From Mycolicibacterium arabiense (GTDB lineage: Bacteria > Actinomycetota > Actinomycetes > Mycobacteriales > Mycobacteriaceae), in the NCBI RefSeq assembly GCF_010731815.2, contig NZ_AP022593.1, forward strand, positions 1,426,001 to 1,490,000: 64,000 bases of DNA. Direction: 5' to 3'. The notes below the pieces were generated by a model, which made no database searches, was not told the DNA's origin, and was given only the letters and a program-made list of their open reading frames with translations. Below, in pieces: positions 60,863 to 64,000 of this stretch; position 1 is the stretch's first letter; each line of letters begins with the position of its first letter. Both the position numbers and the translations under genes were made by a program.

Positions 60863-63358
60863 ATGATGTTCGAACGGCTCGTCGACCACCTCGCCTGCCA
60901 CGGCGACGACGTCGCGGTGATCACGGCCGAGGAGACCGTCAGCTATGCCGAACTCGCGACCCGGGTCGCGGCCAGGGCTGCCGAACTGGGCACGCGGCGC
61001 AAGCTCGTCCTCCTCGAGACGCGCAACGACCTCCCCACGCTGGTGACCTACCTCGGCGCGCTCGCAGGCCACCACGTCGTGCTGCCCGTCCCTGCGGGCG
61101 GCGACCACCGGTCGGTCGTCGAGACCTACCACCCGGACGTCATCGTCGCCGACGGCGTCATCGCCGAGGGACCACGCCACCGTCCCGCCCCCGAACTCCA
61201 CCCGGACCTGGCCCTGCTGCTCTCGACGTCCGGCAGCACCGGCTCTCCCAAGCTGGTGCGGTTGTCCCGGTTCAACCTCGCCGCCAACGCCGAGTCCATC
61301 GCCACCTACCTCGACATCACCCGAACCGACAGGGCCGCAACGACTCTGCCGATGTCGTACTGCTACGGGCTGTCGGTGATCCACAGTCATCTCCTGCGCG
61401 GGGCCGCACTCGTGCTTACCGAACTGTCCGTGGTCGACGACGACTTCTGGGAGTCGTTCCGTATCAGCGGCGCAACGTCGTTCGCGGGCGTACCGCACAC
61501 CTTCGAACTGCTCGACCGGATCGGCTTCGAGGCGATGTCGCTGCCGAACCTGCGCTACGTCACCCAGGCCGGCGGACGGCTCGACCCGGACCGCGTGCGG
61601 CGGCTCGCCGATCTCGGCGCACGCTCGGGGTGGCGATTCTTCGTCATGTACGGCGCCACCGAGGCCACCGCGCGCATGGCCTACCTGCCGCCGGAACTCG
61701 CCCACGATCATCCCGAGTCGATCGGCGTCCCGATCCCCGGCGGCTCGTTCCGCATCGAACCGGTCGACGGCATGCCCGACGGCACGGGCGAACTCTGCTA
61801 CCGCGGTCCGAACGTGATGATGGGCTATGCCCGCACCGCCGCCGACCTCGCCTCCGATGCCGGGGTCGAAGAACTGCGCACCGGCGACGTCGCCCGCCGA
61901 CGCCCCGACGGCCTCTACGAGGTGGTGGGCCGCAGCGACCGGTTCGTGAAGCTGTACGGGCTGCGCATCGACCTGCAACGCGTCGAGTCGGCCCTGCACG
62001 CAGACGGCGTCACCGCGATCTGCACCGACGGCGACGGCCTCTTGATCGTTGGTGCCGCCGCACGTCCCCAGGACTACGACGTCGCGGCGTCGGCGGCCGA
62101 CGCGTCAGGGCTCCCCCGTGCGGCGATCCGGGTGGTCGACGTCGACGAGATCCCGCGGCTGTCCACCGGCAAGCCGGACTACCGCTCCCTGCGGGAGCGC
62201 GCTGCCGAGCGGGCCACCGACGACGCCCGCCTTGACCTGCGTGGCCTGTTCGCCGACGTGCTGCAGATCGACGCGGCCGACATCGACCCCCACAGCAGCT
62301 TCGTCGACCTCGGCGGCAACTCGCTGTCCTACGTCGCCATGTCGGTGCGGCTCGAACGCGCACTCGGGCACCTGCCCGCGGACTGGCAGCGACTGCCGTT
62401 GAGCGAGCTGGAATCCGCTCGCAGGACCCGCCGGTGGTGGGGAACGACGCTCGAGACCAGCGTGGCACTGCGTGCGGCGGCGATCGTCCTGGTCGCCGGA
62501 TCGCACGCCGAGCTGTGGGTGCTGTGGGGCGGCGCGCACATCCTGCTGGGCGTGGCCGGTTACAACTTCGGCCGCTTCTGCCTCACGCCCCTGCCACGCG
62601 CCACCCGGGTGCGCCACCTGGTGAGCACCATCGCGTGGATCGCCGTGCCCGCGATCGCGTGGGTGGCGTTCGCGCTGGTGGTCACCGACGACTACGCGGC
62701 GTCGAATCTGTTGCTGGCCAACAAGTTCCTCGGTCCCGACGACAGCATGACCGCAGGGCGGCTGTGGTTCGTCGAAGTCCTGGTGTGGACCCTGGCCGGG
62801 CTGGCGCTGCTGTGCGCAACGCGGTGGGGCGACCGCGCCGAACGGCGGTGGCCGTTCGGCGTCGCCGCGGCATTCCTCGCCCTCGGCATGGCGCTGCGGT
62901 GGGACGTCTTCGGCATCGGGCTGGGCAAGGCCGCGTGGTTCACCATGCTGGCGTTCTGGTTCTTCGCGATCGGCTGGGCCGCCTCGAAGTCGTCGACGGT
63001 GTGGCAGCGGCTCGCCGTGACCGCGGTCCTCGCCGTCGGCATCGTCGGGTACTTCGGCCAGCCCAACCGCGAGGCGCTGGTGTTCGTCGGTCTGGCGCTG
63101 CTGATCTGGCTGCCTGCCATCCGGTGCCCGTCGGCGTTCACGGTCACTGCCGGTGTGATCGCCGAGGCGTCGCTGTTCATCTACCTGACGCACTACCAGG
63201 TGTATCCGCTGTTCGGCGAACACAGGCTCGTCGGCGTGCTGGCTGCGATCGTCGTCGGCATCGTGGCGACCCGTCTGGTGACGGTGACGCGCAGGTGGGT
63301 CCGGGGGCGTACGCCCAGCGGGCTCAGTCGGCGGCAGGCTGCTCCCGCTCGGCGATGA
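60863..63358 (+). CDS. Adenylation/acyl-carrier/membrane-acyltransferase fusion protein
   Basis: About 831 aa. (1) ANL adenylation domain: LLSTSGSTGSPKLVRLS, VMYGATEATARMAYL, TGDVARRRPDG and GRSDRFVKLYGLRIDLQRVE. (2) Carrier domain with phosphopantetheine serine in DLGGNSLSYV near residue 495. (3) Membrane part with about nine hydrophobic helices beginning SVALRAAAIVLVAGSHAELW, like acyltransferase-3 proteins. It would activate an acyl group, load it on its own carrier and pass it across or into the membrane. Starts 7 bases after the ABC gene; a GTG at 60,830 would overlap it. Its 3' end overlaps the convergent thioesterase by 35 bp. Confidence 0.85.
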   Translation: MMFERLVDHLACHGDDVAVITAEETVSYAELATRVAARAAELGTRRKLVLLETRNDLPTLVTYLGALAGHHVVLPVPAGGDHRSVVETYHPDVIVADGVIAEGPRHRPAPELHPDLALLLSTSGSTGSPKLVRLSRFNLAANAESIATYLDITRTDRAATTLPMSYCYGLSVIHSHLLRGAALVLTELSVVDDDFWESFRISGATSFAGVPHTFELLDRIGFEAMSLPNLRYVTQAGGRLDPDRVRRLADLGARSGWRFFVMYGATEATARMAYLPPELAHDHPESIGVPIPGGSFRIEPVDGMPDGTGELCYRGPNVMMGYARTAADLASDAGVEELRTGDVARRRPDGLYEVVGRSDRFVKLYGLRIDLQRVESALHADGVTAICTDGDGLLIVGAAARPQDYDVAASAADASGLPRAAIRVVDVDEIPRLSTGKPDYRSLRERAAERATDDARLDLRGLFADVLQIDAADIDPHSSFVDLGGNSLSYVAMSVRLERALGHLPADWQRLPLSELESARRTRRWWGTTLETSVALRAAAIVLVAGSHAELWVLWGGAHILLGVAGYNFGRFCLTPLPRATRVRHLVSTIAWIAVPAIAWVAFALVVTDDYAASNLLLANKFLGPDDSMTAGRLWFVEVLVWTLAGLALLCATRWGDRAERRWPFGVAAAFLALGMALRWDVFGIGLGKAAWFTMLAFWFFAIGWAASKSSTVWQRLAVTAVLAVGIVGYFGQPNREALVFVGLALLIWLPAIRCPSAFTVTAGVIAEASLFIYLTHYQVYPLFGEHRLVGVLAAIVVGIVATRLVTVTRRWVRGRTPSGLSRRQAAPARR

Positions 63359-64000
63359 GCCCCTCCTGGGCGAGCGTGGCCGTGATGACCCCGTCGGACC
63401 CGATGAGGCTGCCGGTGATGACGCCGCGACCGCGCGCCGCCGCCGGCGAGCGGGTCTCCAGCAGGTTCCAGCGGTCGGCGTGCACCCGACGGTGGAACCA
63501 GATCGACGAGTCGGTCGTGCCGCTTCGGTGCGTGCGCGCCACCATCGAGTGACCGTGCACGGCCAGCGCCGGGTCGATCATGTAGACGTCGCAGACGTAC
63601 GCCGCGATCACCGTGTGCAGCAGTGCGTCGTCGGGCACCGGGACGGTCACACGCCACCACAGCCGCCGCACGAACTCGCCCGTGGACCGGTCGTCGTCGA
63701 GTCGGATGTCGATCTCGTCGAGCGGCATCGACGGCGCGGGGCCGGCAGGACCGGTGCGCGGCAGCGCCTCGGGGTCACCGGGCATCACGTCGCGACGCCC
63801 GTGCTCGGGACCGGCCATCGGCGCGGCGAACGACACGGTGGCGGTGGTCAGCAGGCGGCCGGCCTGGGTGGCGTCGACGCGTCGCGCGGCAGCGGTGCGG
63901 CCGTCGAACACATCGGTGACGGCGTAGTCGACGGCGTCACCCGCCTCACCGCCCCGCAGGAACTGCAGGTGCATGCTGGTGGGCTGCTTCTGCGGCGCGA
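63324..64000 (-). CDS. Acyl-CoA thioesterase II (TesB family), 5' end outside the window
   Basis: About 225 visible residues, open to the edge. APQKQPTSMHLQFLRGG near the window end is the TesB first-domain block. The second hot-dog domain has the catalytic aspartate in AYVCDVYMIDPAL, then TTDSSIWFHRRVHADRW and the tail GVITGSLIGSDGVITATLAQ. Hydrolyses acyl-CoA. The missing part should be about 60 residues. Confidence 0.88.
   Translation of the reverse strand, partial: APQKQPTSMHLQFLRGGEAGDAVDYAVTDVFDGRTAAARRVDATQAGRLLTTATVSFAAPMAGPEHGRRDVMPGDPEALPRTGPAGPAPSMPLDEIDIRLDDDRSTGEFVRRLWWRVTVPVPDDALLHTVIAAYVCDVYMIDPALAVHGHSMVARTHRSGTTDSSIWFHRRVHADRWNLLETRSPAAARGRGVITGSLIGSDGVITATLAQEGLIAEREQPAAD

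Overview
The window is chromosomal DNA from a high-GC actinomycete and is almost certainly a member of the Mycobacteriaceae, most likely a rapid grower of the Mycolicibacterium type (inference). The backbone genes DUF2631, rlmN, cdsA, frr, pyrH, an AmiC-type amidase, tsf, rpsB, an M23 peptidase, an LLM oxidoreductase, xerC, viuB, dprA, yifB and yraN follow the order known from M. tuberculosis Rv2876-Rv2898c. Two accessory blocks and one integrated element interrupt this order.

Block 1 (about 0-20 kb) begins with a cut-off AraC-type regulator, an SDR and a photolyase. It continues as a catabolic island: WS/DGAT acyltransferase, LLM oxidoreductase, acyl-CoA dehydrogenase, phosphotransferase, SRPBCC protein, a five-gene operon (P450, zinc alcohol dehydrogenase, SDR, Baeyer-Villiger monooxygenase, alpha/beta hydrolase), SMP-30 lactonase, thioesterase, two paralogous TetR regulators, a CaiB-type CoA-transferase and an aldehyde dehydrogenase. 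The operon order matches hydroxylation, alcohol oxidation, Baeyer-Villiger oxidation and ester or lactone hydrolysis. Five sites sharing T(T/G/A)AC(A/G)-N14-(T/C)GTAA lie in the promoter regions and probably form one regulon under the TetR pair.

Block 2 (20-42 kb) is mostly core: rlmN, a LysR/EamA divergent pair, cdsA-frr-pyrH, then an inserted methyltransferase/MarR pair with two palindromic operators and a five-gene amine module (two FtsX-type permeases, ABC ATPase, APC permease, copper amine oxidase). After that come the amidase, tsf-rpsB with a structured leader and terminator, the M23 peptidase, xerC, an FMN-dependent hydroxy-acid dehydrogenase, viuB and dprA.

Block 3 (42.6-53.0 kb) is a 10.4-kb integrated element that splits yifB/comM into 474-codon and 30-codon parts. 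A 5-bp GCGTG core marks both ends, and joining them restores a 504-aa YifB. Reading away from yifB the element encodes a serine integrase, an Xis-type HTH protein, small coupled genes, a replication protein whose coding sequence carries 22-bp repeats and a DnaA box, WhiB, an HTH protein, HNH nuclease, small and large terminase subunits, and an attachment-proximal set of membrane proteins. No portal, capsid, protease or tail gene is visible. Its layout resembles phiRv1 with the capsid module replaced by a packaging module, so I read it as a phage satellite. Its integrase is in frame with the yifB 5' part.

Block 4 (53-64 kb) has yraN, a secreted haem-binding protein, an uncharacterised gene pair (GHHHVL protein and DUF6745-like protein), an iron ABC transporter behind an IdeR-like box, a large adenylation/carrier/membrane-acyltransferase fusion and a TesB-type thioesterase cut by the window end.

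A roughly 60-bp palindromic repeat able to fold as a three-way junction occurs five times, always between genes and within 100 bp of a stop codon.
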